24,096 nucleotides of DNA from assembly GCA_017989575.1 (NCBI GenBank), contig JAGNPP010000004.1, positions 1 through 24,096 of the forward strand, in the 5' to 3' direction. The stretch is from Chryseobacterium sp. (GTDB taxonomy: Bacteria > Bacteroidota > Bacteroidia > Flavobacteriales > Weeksellaceae). A model generated the notes under the pieces. The model ran no database searches, had not been told where the DNA came from, and was given only the letters and a program-made list of their open reading frames with translations. Made by a program: the position numbers and the translations under genes. This document shows positions 14,806 through 23,164 of the stretch, piece by piece; positions within the stretch are counted from its first letter, which is position 1; each line of letters begins with the position of its first letter.

Positions 14806-15345
14806 TTACTTCCAATAATTCCAAACAGAGCCATCATAAACAGCCAAAGTTCTACTGGCTGTATCATAACACATCATTCCGGGATAAGGATTTTTCACAT
14901 TGATATGCGGGTGTTGAATCCATGGTAATACCATTGCTTTGTCTGGCGCTTCCAAAACCAATACGCCCTTTGCGGAACTGGTATCAGCTCCAATGATTGC
15001 CCCTTGGTCGCTGGATGATTCTGCTGTTGTATTGGCAACAATAGATGCAGAGTTTCCAGTCATATCACTCAGGCTTACCCAAGTATTATTTTCATACATT
15101 TTTAATTTATTGTCACTTTTATCGAATAAAAATGTTCCGTTATTATGAGCCACAGAGACAGTTGATAATGCATTGTTTACATTATCAACAGCGGATAAGA
15201 TGATTCCTCTTTTATTGCTTAAAGAATTATCAAAATCTAGGATTGCACTGGTATTGACTACAGAAGTTTTACCAATTGCAACTTGTCCCTTTGCAGAGAA
15301 TACCGTCAATATAATTAGAGTTGCGCTATGTATTATTTTTTTCAT
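14806..15345 (-). CDS. Small secreted protein, YD/W-repeat type, copy 1
   Basis: This 179-residue protein starts with a signal peptide (MKKIIHSATLIILTVFSAKGQ). The mature part seems to hold two related units. The first runs from AILDFDNSLSNKRGIILSAV to NNGTFLFDKSDNKLKMYENNTW. The second runs from GVLVLEAPDKAMVLPWI to PGMMCYDTASRTLAVYDGSVW. Each follows a pattern of strand, KG-hydrophobic strand, G-x-hydrophobic-x-(F/Y)D, then (Y/V)-x-N/D-G-x-W. The same pattern ends the large protein encoded 23 bp upstream, so the two are cotranscribed and probably work together at the cell surface. A paralogue with an almost identical end is at 22618-23148. No enzyme motif or T9SS tail is visible and I cannot name a function. 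Confidence 0.85.
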   Translation of the reverse strand: MKKIIHSATLIILTVFSAKGQVAIGKTSVVNTSAILDFDNSLSNKRGIILSAVDNVNNALSTVSVAHNNGTFLFDKSDNKLKMYENNTWVSLSDMTGNSASIVANTTAESSSDQGAIIGADTSSAKGVLVLEAPDKAMVLPWIQHPHINVKNPYPGMMCYDTASRTLAVYDGSVWNYWK

Positions 15346-15368
15346 AATCTGGTTTTGTTACATTAATA

Positions 15369-18300
15369 TTAGTTAGAAGTATCATTACAAGCTCGCTCCA
15401 AACATTTCCAGTTGATACCGTTGAAAAGCTTTACACAAGCATCCTGGATGTCATAGACCAACATTCCTGCAAATGGGTTCTTCACTGCATCTGTCGTCTG
15501 GGGAACAAAACTTACATGAGCTACCCTAGTGATTACCAAACCTTTTGTTTTGGACTCCAAAGTGATGTGACCATTCGGTATGCTTTCTGGCCAAGTGGTT
15601 TGCTTCTCTTGAACCGTTATACCAACTTTTGTGTAACCATCTGGTGTTCCGGATGTGCCAGGATTGGTACAATAACATTTATTAACTGCATCGTTTTGAG
15701 AATCACCAACGCCTTGTCCAGTTGTGTTGCTGTATCCAACCGGAACTGTTGTATATTGAGGAAGACCAATATTAGCACCACTTGTACTTACACAATCTGG
15801 TGTATTGCAAAGGTTTAGATTCACAGACGTACTACCTCCATTTACAGTTCCTCCCGCTATCACCAATTGTCCATATCTTACATCTGCAGATCCTTCTAAT
15901 GCATCAGAGCATCCGTCTGCATCGCTATCAAGATCTAATCTGTTTGGGATTCCATCTTTATCTGTATCGCATTCTGGAAACAGAGAAATAAAATATGTGC
16001 TATATTCTGTTGGTTCTACATTGTTAGTAGAGACTACAACTTTTTTGGTCATTACTTGAGGATTTACTGTCGCCATCAAGAAAGCGGCTCCTTCTGTTGT
16101 ACTTCCCAAATGTCTTACATAATAGTAATTTCCAATATTTCCACTTTGCCAATTTCCTCCAGTAGGTTGAATATTAAAACTTACAAGACCATTATTGGTA
16201 TCATCAAAGAATTCAAAACCTCTTTCTTGTGTTCTATAGTAATCTCGGCCATGGTTATAGACAACATACTGCCCAACTGTTCCCGATGTTGTAATGGTTG
16301 TGTTGCTTGTCAATCCAGTTGTATAGAATTGATCTGCTATTGGATGTACGTTAGCATTTTGCACAGTGACAATGATAGAACCCGTTGGCAAACCATAGAA
16401 ACTACTATAATCGTGTGATCCGCTCACATTGGTTGCACCATGAGTAATAAATCCAAAGTCTGATGGTCTAATGGTAATTGTCTTTGTATTATCTGAAGTA
16501 GAACCTGCAATCAATGGATCTATGCTTGTAAAATTATTTGGGGCAAATACAGATACTGGATCAATTGTACATTCTGCAGAATCTAGAATCCCGTCATTAT
16601 CATCATCAAGATCGCAAAGATCTCCAATTCCGTCTCCGTCTGAATCTATCAAGCCACAATTTCCAAGAGGTGAACCACAAAGGTTGCTATCAATGGTAAC
16701 ATTAACATATCTGGTCACACAATTTGTCCACGTGATTTTGCAAGTGTAAGAACCATTGTAAGCAGAGGTGTAATTCGCAATAGAATAGACTCTAGTGTTA
16801 GAAACTACTACTCCATTGGAATTAGTCCATTCGTAAGTAGCTCCCGCATAAAAAGGAATCGAAAGTGCATAAGGCGCATTGTTACAAGGTTGGGAAGTGG
16901 TAGAACTGTTCAATGCTCCCATAGTTTTAATCTGTACCGTAGAAGTATAAGTTCCTCCACAACTGTCTGATAATAATAGATCATAAACAGCATTTGCCGT
17001 AAGTCCGCTTATAGTGTTAGAAGAAGGTGCGTTTGTGATAGTAGTCCAAGTACTGGTACCATGAAGTTTGTATTGCAATGTGTAAGGAGCAACACCACTT
17101 ATATTGACATAGGCAGAACCTGTAGATAAAGGATTTCCAGTGGCATCTTCACAAATTACTCCAACCGCGGAAGTAATTAGCGGTCCTGTTGTTTGGTTCG
17201 TAATAGTAACAGTATTTGGATTTTCAACAAAATATGAATGTCCTTGGCAGGTATGTATTTGCAATCTTGTAGTATAAGTTCCTGCAGGAACATTGTTAAA
17301 GATTCCGGTAGTATTACCTGCTACTACTGTTCCTGAAGAATTAAGTAACTGTACCTCATACACATAAGCACCATTATATACTTTATTAGCATTAATGTTA
17401 CCGCCTTGCAAACAAAAGGATTGAGCTTCTGGGTTTACGCTTTGCTGCAATTGATGCTCTCCGGGAGGTATAGTAATGGATGCAGTATGAGTAATCCCGC
17501 AAGAAGTATAGGATATCCCATACGTTCCAGGGGTAACATTTGTCCATCCCCAAGTTTGACCATCTAGAAAAATAGCATTTTGTCCAACATTAGATGGGCC
17601 AGATGTAATAGTTACTACTGCATTATTCCTATCTGGAAAATATCCATTAATTTGTACTAATAGCTGTGTTGTCCCAGTTTGTGTGAGAGCTCCCAGGCTA
17701 CCACATCTATATTTTGCAAAATCTAGAACCACCAAAGAAGCAGCCCCTGCCGTAGTTGGATTACTAATGTTCTGTGATAAAGTATCTCCACATTGATCTA
17801 GATATGTAACCGTATAATTACCAAGTGGTAATGCGGGTGTAGCCCACGATGAAGTCTCGTTGACAGATGGATTGGTATATACTTCAGTTCCTACGGAATT
17901 TTTCACAGTTACTTTTATAGGATAGCTCCAATAGGATTTATTGGTACTAGCTCGTATAATCATTGTTTCTGATGCTCCACAACCTGAAGTCTGGGCTACC
18001 GCTTCTATAGATTCATGCTCAGGGTAATCTCCTACATTTAGATTGTGCGTATAGGTTTTTACAAGCCCACAAGAATTAGTTGCTGTAACATGGTAAATAT
18101 GAGAAGGACTCTCTGTGTAAGTGAAAGGTGTTCCATTATAGATCCCATTAAATAATATTGTCCCAGAAACATTAGTATCTCTTATTAGCAATCGTACACC
18201 GCCTGAGGAAATGATATTATTATTAGTAATGATTGTGCTTCCCGTTCCGCCAGTACTTGCATACCAAAAAGATCCTGTTGCAGTGTTACCACCACATACT

Positions 18301-18947
18301 TTTTTAGGTCTCCAGAAAAGCTGATATGCAGGTAAACTTGGGGAAATTGTTCTTGTAAATGTTCTATAAACCCCACAAGCATCTTTTATTCGTATCTGAT
18401 AAGTTCCAAATTCAGTGACATTTTTCACATTGCTCGTAGAATATTGGCTCAGAGAATCATTGTAATTGGGATCATTATCAAGAATAACAGAATAATCATA
18501 AGAAGGATTTCCTCCCGTTACACTACTTACTGTAAATGTTCCTCCTTGTGTAAAATTGTCACAAACGTTTGTAATATCGATATTTGCATTGCTAATAGCA
18601 ACATAATTCTGAGCAACTGTAACGTTAGTATTTGAAGAATAAGTAATACTGTTATTCTCAGTACAGATCAATTTAACTTCATAGTCATTGCCTGGTTGCA
18701 AATTATTAAAAGTAAAAGGACTTGCAGGATTTATGAAAGACTGCAATATTGATCCTCCCTTTATCAGTCGTATCGTAGTATTTGTGGAACTACTGAAAGT
18801 CGCCGTTATAGTCCCATTACCAGCGCAGGTGTTTGGCGTGGTAGAAATATTGGTAGTAACACTACCGGATGGTGCACACTGTGCCTGCATCTGCTCACTG
18901 GCGAACAGAAAAACAAAGGCCACCATTAATAATAAAATTTTTCTCAT
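15369..18947 (-). CDS. Large secreted surface protein with beta-sandwich and calcium-binding repeats
   Basis: The protein has 1192 residues: signal peptide (1-22, ending QAQC), then a long array of beta-rich domains (about 25-700), several closing in (D/S)xCG followed by a strand (KDACGVYRTFTRTI, TNSCGLVKTYTHNL, LDQCGDTLSQNI, YTSCGITHTASITI). An Ig-like segment follows (YEWTNSNGVVVSN, NGSYTCKITW). Two thrombospondin type 3-like calcium-binding stretches sit at about 766-790 (DSDGDGIGDLCDLDDDNDG) and 991-1020 ([19 protein letters not shown]). The C-terminal domain (about 1105-1192) carries [20 protein letters not shown] and three cysteines. No standard T9SS tail is seen, so the export route past the inner membrane is unknown. 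An adhesin or matrix role is inferred. It is flanked in the same direction by the T9SS protein upstream and the small secreted protein downstream. Confidence 0.85.
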   Translation of the reverse strand: MRKILLLMVAFVFLFASEQMQAQCAPSGSVTTNISTTPNTCAGNGTITATFSSSTNTTIRLIKGGSILQSFINPASPFTFNNLQPGNDYEVKLICTENNSITYSSNTNVTVAQNYVAISNANIDITNVCDNFTQGGTFTVSSVTGGNPSYDYSVILDNDPNYNDSLSQYSTSNVKNVTEFGTYQIRIKDACGVYRTFTRTISPSLPAYQLFWRPKKVCGGNTATGSFWYASTGGTGSTIITNNNIISSGGVRLLIRDTNVSGTILFNGIYNGTPFTYTESPSHIYHVTATNSCGLVKTYTHNLNVGDYPEHESIEAVAQTSGCGASETMIIRASTNKSYWSYPIKVTVKNSVGTEVYTNPSVNETSSWATPALPLGNYTVTYLDQCGDTLSQNISNPTTAGAASLVVLDFAKYRCGSLGALTQTGTTQLLVQINGYFPDRNNAVVTITSGPSNVGQNAIFLDGQTWGWTNVTPGTYGISYTSCGITHTASITIPPGEHQLQQSVNPEAQSFCLQGGNINANKVYNGAYVYEVQLLNSSGTVVAGNTTGIFNNVPAGTYTTRLQIHTCQGHSYFVENPNTVTITNQTTGPLITSAVGVICEDATGNPLSTGSAYVNISGVAPYTLQYKLHGTSTWTTITNAPSSNTISGLTANAVYDLLLSDSCGGTYTSTVQIKTMGALNSSTTSQPCNNAPYALSIPFYAGATYEWTNSNGVVVSNTRVYSIANYTSAYNGSYTCKITWTNCVTRYVNVTIDSNLCGSPLGNCGLIDSDGDGIGDLCDLDDDNDGILDSAECTIDPVSVFAPNNFTSIDPLIAGSTSDNTKTITIRPSDFGFITHGATNVSGSHDYSSFYGLPTGSIIVTVQNANVHPIADQFYTTGLTSNTTITTSGTVGQYVVYNHGRDYYRTQERGFEFFDDTNNGLVSFNIQPTGGNWQSGNIGNYYYVRHLGSTTEGAAFLMATVNPQVMTKKVVVSTNNVEPTEYSTYFISLFPECDTDKDGIPNRLDLDSDADGCSDALEGSADVRYGQLVIAGGTVNGGSTSVNLNLCNTPDCVSTSGANIGLPQYTTVPVGYSNTTGQGVGDSQNDAVNKCYCTNPGTSGTPDGYTKVGITVQEKQTTWPESIPNGHITLESKTKGLVITRVAHVSFVPQTTDAVKNPFAGMLVYDIQDACVKLFNGINWKCLERACNDTSN

Positions 18948-18977
18948 TGTGTTATGTGTTGATTGTGTTTATTGTGT

Positions 18978-19937
18978 TTATTTTTTTTGAATGTTTCTTG
19001 TTTTTGTAGAACCATCCTCAAATAGAATCTGAATGACGTAATTGCCTGTTGCAATGCCCTTCGTAGATAATGGAAACTTGCTGAATGACTGTAGTAATTT
19101 TCCATCAAGATTGTACAACTTAGCGACTTGTACTTTTTTATCACTATTGATGTACAATTCATCTTGCACAGGATTAGGATAAGTTTCTATCTGACGATTT
19201 TGATTATTTTCAGAAACATTCAATGTCGCAATGGTCGTGATTTTAACATCATCTACCAGCAAAGCAGAAGCTTCTTGTGTAATGCATCGGATACCAACCC
19301 GGATTGTCTGCCCCAAATAATCGTCTAAATTATAGATGAAATCCCTCCAATTGTTATCAATATTAAGATTCTGAGGAACAGTCTGATATGGCAATGTATT
19401 GATGATTACAAAATCCTCAGATTTTGTAGGATTACCGTTACCCACGTACACACCAACCTGGAACCTCTCGTCTCCATAAGAACTCGAAAGCGATTTCAAA
19501 TACATAGAAATTTGATTGCCAGATGCGCCCAGAGTTACCGCTGGGGCAATGAGCCAATCATTATTTCCTTGGTAAGACTGCACCATTCTACCAGCCCAGC
19601 AAGCGGCATACTTTTGTCCACTTCTCGGGTTGAAATTTCTAATATCACCAGAAGTTCCAATGAAATCATTGGTCGCATTTGATTGCGAAAAATTAAAAAT
19701 TTGAAATGCCATTTTGGAACCGGCATTAGGCCAGTTCGCCACCCAGTTTATTGGCGGTGCAGGATCTCCTCCCAGATAATTGGTAGTATCCAGCTGATCC
19801 AAATCCAGAAGACTCCAACCTCCAAAATTTGTGATGGTAAAATCTGGATAGCTTTCAAAATCCTCATTGAGCAAGACCGTTTGAGCTTGGGCAGATGTAA
19901 ATAATATTGATAAAAAAACAATTGCTATTTTTTTCAT
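18978..19937 (-). CDS. Choice-of-anchor J domain protein with T9SS type A sorting tail
   Basis: This 319-residue secreted protein has a signal peptide (MKKIAIVFLSILFTSAQAQ), then a jelly-roll domain of the choice-of-anchor J/cleaved-adhesin type (about 20-235): LLNEDFESYPDFTITNFGGW, NDWLIAPAVTLGASGN, and LLVDDVKITT near its end. The C-terminal 75 residues are a type IX secretion tail (YPNPVQDELYINS, VAKLYNLDGKLL, GNYVIQILFEDGSTKTRNI, final basic residues). It should be exported by the Por secretion system and attached to the surface or released. The large surface protein starts 30 bp downstream, so the two are likely one transcription unit. The long leader (19938-20166) contains several hairpins. 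Binding target unknown. Confidence 0.92.
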   Translation of the reverse strand: MKKIAIVFLSILFTSAQAQTVLLNEDFESYPDFTITNFGGWSLLDLDQLDTTNYLGGDPAPPINWVANWPNAGSKMAFQIFNFSQSNATNDFIGTSGDIRNFNPRSGQKYAACWAGRMVQSYQGNNDWLIAPAVTLGASGNQISMYLKSLSSSYGDERFQVGVYVGNGNPTKSEDFVIINTLPYQTVPQNLNIDNNWRDFIYNLDDYLGQTIRVGIRCITQEASALLVDDVKITTIATLNVSENNQNRQIETYPNPVQDELYINSDKKVQVAKLYNLDGKLLQSFSKFPLSTKGIATGNYVIQILFEDGSTKTRNIQKK

Positions 19938-20019
19938 TAATATGAAATTAAATTAGATAGTTATCCTTTAGAAATCAGGTTATTTTAAAATAATTTCTAA
20001 AAAAATATTTTCGAAACAG

Positions 20020-20112
20020 GCAACAAGAGTTGCTACAGAGTACTTTTACTCTGCACATTCTTGCTTGATTTGGGAAAACAGATTTTATGGGCAGTCACTA
20101 ATTCATTAGTGA
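20020..20112 (-). promoter_or_regulatory. Cluster of three perfect hairpins before the T9SS-tailed gene
   Basis: Within 93 bp there are three inverted repeats with no mismatches: GCAAC/GTTGC with loop AAGA (20020-20033), CAGAGTA/TACTCTG with loop CTTT (20036-20053), and TCACTAAT/ATTAGTGA with a two-base spacer (20095-20112). On the transcribed minus strand they lie between the stop of the 197-residue gene and the start of the choice-of-anchor J gene. They could be a terminator-plus-leader or a structured regulatory RNA. No tight T-run follows the hairpins, so a simple terminator is uncertain. Confidence 0.45.
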
Positions 20113-20166
20113 AGCAACGACTTAGAAAAGACAATTAATAAAAAGCTTTTCAGATTAAAATCCGTA

Positions 20167-20760
20167 TTAAGAGAATGTGGGTGGCGGGCGCACAGAATAG
20201 AAAAAATCCTCGCTCTTATTGTATACAAACAGAGGAAGATCATTAATAAGTGAGGTAGATATTACAACCTGAAAATCAGAGTTATAATAATTATTACAAT
20301 CAGAAAACAGATGATTTTGATTATCTAGTAATATAGATGATTCCGAGTTTTTTGCTTTGGTGAAATAATCGGAAGAAGTTTTTCCTCTTGGCAACAGGAC
20401 TTCATCTATTTTTTTACGTTTTTGATCATCAATCTTTTTCTGGATTGATTTTTCAATTTTTTCTTTTTTAGTAATTAAAGTTTTAGGTTCTGCTTTGTGT
20501 GCCTTGATCGTTTTTTCAGCCTCCAAAACTTTGGAAGAAACGTTTCCAGCAAGCATTTCTTTTTCTGCTTCTGCTACATTTTGGGCAACATCTTGGCTAG
20601 TTCTATCATAAATGTACTCTGAGCCATGGACAGTAATTCCTTCTGAAAAGTAAATTTGGGAATTGAAAAATGAAACAAAGAATAGAAAAAACAAAAAAGC
20701 GCACCTTTTATATAAAAAGATGCCAAAACCTTTCTTATGAAATTTGTTTTTCCGAATCAT
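20167..20760 (-). CDS. Secreted protein of unknown function, 197 residues
   Basis: I do not recognise a characterised family. The N-terminus is basic then strongly hydrophobic (about residues 20-37, AFLFFLFFVSFFNSQ), a signal peptide or membrane anchor. Residues 55-120 are rich in Lys and Glu and predicted helical, possibly a coiled coil. The C-terminal part is less charged and ends VRPPPTFS. The start context CATTTGTGTGTTTT on the plus strand is the same 14 bases as before the TPR regulator at 22457. A 9-bp inverted repeat, GGATTAAAT/ATTTAATCC (20772-20804), lies in its leader. A strong terminator at 20896-20930 separates it from the regulator upstream, so it has its own promoter or depends on readthrough. 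Confidence 0.75.
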   Translation of the reverse strand: MIRKNKFHKKGFGIFLYKRCAFLFFLFFVSFFNSQIYFSEGITVHGSEYIYDRTSQDVAQNVAEAEKEMLAGNVSSKVLEAEKTIKAHKAEPKTLITKKEKIEKSIQKKIDDQKRKKIDEVLLPRGKTSSDYFTKAKNSESSILLDNQNHLFSDCNNYYNSDFQVVISTSLINDLPLFVYNKSEDFFYSVRPPPTFS

Positions 20761-20895
20761 TTGTGTGTTTTGGATTAAATTATCTGTGAAGATTCATTTA
20801 ATCCGAACGAAAATATAAATTCTGATTCTAATAATGAAAAGTATTATCCCTCTAAAAGCCCCTTTCTTTAAAATCTCTTTATTCAAAAGGGTTTC

Positions 20896-20930
20896 AAAGA
20901 ACAAAATTAGTCATACTAATTTTGTTCTTT
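20896..20930 (-). terminator. Terminator-like 16-bp perfect hairpin after the TPR regulator
   Basis: AAAGAACAAAATTAGT and its exact complement form a 16-bp stem with a 3-base loop. It begins directly at the TAG stop of the gene at 20931-22457. The descending arm is T-rich, as in AT-rich intrinsic terminators of this phylum. Confidence 0.8.
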
Positions 20931-22457
20931 CTATGATAACTTGCGATTTGCAATGTCTTTTATGGCCATATTGAAGTCCTGATCCGGGACCAATGATAGT
21001 TTTTTTCGGATGTTGTATCTGTAATTTTCTATGGTCTTCAAAGTTTTGAAAGTATGATCCGCAATCTCCTTCGAAGAGAATCCTAAGTAAACGTAAGCAC
21101 AGAATGTCAAATCTCCAACTTTAAAATCCTGACTTACTGCAAGAAAATTATCTTTGAAGTTGGGGTATACTTCCTGAAATCTTGTCCAAAAAGATGAATT
21201 GTTAGTTTTTGCAAGGGTTATGATTTCGTCAAAAGCTTCATTTATTTTTTGCTTTAGTTCTTTGTTTTCATCTTCTTTCAGTAGCGCTATACTTTCTTTT
21301 TCTTCTACCAGTTTCTTGCTTTTCTTTTTAAAGTTGTAAAACACATAGAGTGAAGCAATCAAGACTAAAGCTCCAAAAGCAATTCCTCCATAAAGCATTC
21401 TGCGTTTATTTTCCTCCTGATGGATCTCTTTTTCAATTTTTAAAACATCATTGATAATAATGTCCCGTTCTACTTTCTTTGACAAATCCAGACTATCCTG
21501 ATTATTGTTGAACTGCTCCAAAAAATTTTCCGATTTTGCAGAGTCTCCCAACAAATTGTAAATCTGGCTCAGATTTTTATAAATTTCAAAATTCTCTATG
21601 GGATAATTGTATCTTTCAATAATATCGATAGCTTTCAAATAACTCTGCTCCGCTTCCAAATACTTTTTCTGTTTCTGATATAGGTTTCCAAGGCCTTCAT
21701 AAGCATAGATTTTTACAAGAACATCCAAGGTGCTTTTTCTAATGGCGCTATTGAAATAATACTTTGCAGAATCCTGATCTTTATACTCCAGATGATGGAA
21801 TCCAAGATCTATTTCTATGAGATTCTTTTCTATCTCAATATCCTTAGCATCCAAATTACGGATCAAATTTTTAGCTTTGATAATGTAATAATATGCAGAA
21901 TCATATTTTTTCATCTCTTTGTAAAGCTCTCCAATATTAAGATAAGTGGAACTTTCTGTCCTTATAATCGTGCGATCTCTTTTTTTTGATTTCTTGAGCT
22001 CATCTATGGACATTTGGAAATTTTTCCTAGAAAGAGAATATAGTTTCAGACTGAGATAATTATCGCCAAGAAGCCCATAGTTTCTAGAACTTTGCATCAA
22101 ATCCTTTTCAAGATACTTCCTGTAAGCTTGCGATTTTTGAAGATACTCATTACTTTCTTTGTATTTCCCAATCCCAACTAGAGCATTCGCTATATAAAAA
22201 TTGCCATAGACCAGACCTTTTTCATAATCTATTTTTTCAGATTTTTTCAGGATATTTTGCGACAGTGGAATCAGAGGTAGAAATTCATACCTCATATACA
22301 CTTGATTGGTAGCTTCAATCAGTGAGTCGATTGCTTTTGTTTCTTGATTTTTCTGTTGGGAAAAAATATTGTGAGAATACAATATCAGACAGCATAAAGA
22401 TAGCTTTATGTAGAAAAAATCGAATTTTAACAATCCGACTTTACGTTTTATAATCAT
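20931..22457 (-). CDS. TPR protein with membrane helix and C-terminal HTH regulator
   Basis: This 508-residue protein has a signal peptide or first membrane segment (LSLCCLILYSHNIFSQ at about 19-34), tetratricopeptide repeats (about 50-330, for example AYYYIIKAKN, YAYEGLGNLYQKQKKYLEAEQSY), one membrane helix (about 352-376, GGIAFGALVLIASLYVFY), a charged coiled linker, and a C-terminal LuxR/GerE-like HTH (LTFCAYVYLGFSSKEIADHTF, KTIENYRYNIRKKL). It is a paralogue of 13127-14473: INEAFDEIITLAKTN and FWTRFQEVYPNF have close counterparts there. The likely role is a membrane-embedded transcription regulator that senses through its periplasmic TPRs, but ligand and targets are unknown. It follows the second small secreted protein after a terminator. 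Confidence 0.87.
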   Translation of the reverse strand: MIIKRKVGLLKFDFFYIKLSLCCLILYSHNIFSQQKNQETKAIDSLIEATNQVYMRYEFLPLIPLSQNILKKSEKIDYEKGLVYGNFYIANALVGIGKYKESNEYLQKSQAYRKYLEKDLMQSSRNYGLLGDNYLSLKLYSLSRKNFQMSIDELKKSKKRDRTIIRTESSTYLNIGELYKEMKKYDSAYYYIIKAKNLIRNLDAKDIEIEKNLIEIDLGFHHLEYKDQDSAKYYFNSAIRKSTLDVLVKIYAYEGLGNLYQKQKKYLEAEQSYLKAIDIIERYNYPIENFEIYKNLSQIYNLLGDSAKSENFLEQFNNNQDSLDLSKKVERDIIINDVLKIEKEIHQEENKRRMLYGGIAFGALVLIASLYVFYNFKKKSKKLVEEKESIALLKEDENKELKQKINEAFDEIITLAKTNNSSFWTRFQEVYPNFKDNFLAVSQDFKVGDLTFCAYVYLGFSSKEIADHTFKTLKTIENYRYNIRKKLSLVPDQDFNMAIKDIANRKLS

Positions 22458-22527
22458 TTGTGTGTTTTAAAGAAGTTGCAATATATAATTTATTTTGAAA
22501 ATCTCTAATCTTTTGAATATTAAATTA

Positions 22528-22563
22528 AAAAATACGAACATAATATGCTATGTCCGTATTTTT
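22528..22563 (-). terminator. Rho-independent terminator after the 176-residue gene
   Basis: AAAAATACG-A-ACATA pairs with TATGT-C-CGTATTTTT around a 6-base loop, a 15-bp stem with one mismatch. A T6 run follows on the minus strand. It lies 54 bp after the stop of the gene at 22618-23148. Confidence 0.85.
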
Positions 22564-22617
22564 AAAAGTTGATGGAATTATAATTTGCTTAGTTAAGATC
22601 TATTTTTAAAGCAGCGA

Positions 22618-23148
22618 TTACTTCCAATAATTCCACACAGAGCCATCAAACACCGCTAGACTTCTACTAGCTGTATCGTAGCAAATCATTCCCGGATAAG
22701 GATCTTTCACATTGATGTGCGGGTGTTGAATCCATGGTAATACCATTGCTTTGTCTGGCGCTTCCAAAACCAATACGCCCTTTGCACTGCTAGTTCCCGC
22801 TCCTATGATTGCCCCTTGAGTCAAGGCTGTTTCATCTGAAGTATTGGGTGTTATTTTCGCCTCACTTCCCGTGTCACTGAGCTTGACCCACTTTTCATTC
22901 TCAAACATTTTTACGGTGTCATCACTTCTATCGAACAGAAAAGTTCCATTGTTTGCTGCTGGATTGTCAGTCAATGCTTTGTTAATATTTTCTACTGCAG
23001 AGAGGATGATTCCTTTTTTATTCGTTGTCGCATTGTCGAATTCTAAAAGTACGCTGGTATTGGTAACACTTGTTTTTCCGATTGCCACTTGCGCAGTCCC
23101 ATTCGTAAATAATAAATTCAAAACAACTGTAAATATTATTTTTTTCAT
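22618..23148 (-). CDS. Small secreted protein, YD/W-repeat type, copy 2
   Basis: This 176-residue paralogue of 14806-15345 has the same build: signal peptide (MKKIIFTVVLNLLFTNGTAQ), first unit with LLEFDNATTNKKGIILSAV and NNGTFLFDRSDDTVKMFEN, second unit with KGVLVLEAPDKAMVLPWI and GMICYDTASRSLAVFDGSVW. The C-terminal halves of the two copies differ at few residues, and 68 bp of DNA is identical (22718-22785 and 14906-14973), while the middle has diverged. It starts 17 bp after the stop of the large secreted protein gene on its right, repeating the order seen at 15369. Function unknown. Confidence 0.85.
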   Translation of the reverse strand: MKKIIFTVVLNLLFTNGTAQVAIGKTSVTNTSVLLEFDNATTNKKGIILSAVENINKALTDNPAANNGTFLFDRSDDTVKMFENEKWVKLSDTGSEAKITPNTSDETALTQGAIIGAGTSSAKGVLVLEAPDKAMVLPWIQHPHINVKDPYPGMICYDTASRSLAVFDGSVWNYWK

Positions 23149-23164
23149 TTTGTTAATTTTTTAA

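Noticed and set aside
15369..15640. T9SS sorting tail on the large surface protein
   Set aside because: The C-terminus lacks the YPNP-type start and the GxYxxxI/basic end seen in the choice-of-anchor J protein; it carries the YD/W-type domain with cysteines instead.
16056..16749. Plus-strand frames within the large surface-protein gene
   Set aside because: They lie opposite a continuous 1192-residue frame with signal peptide and recognisable domains; low complexity and no family features.
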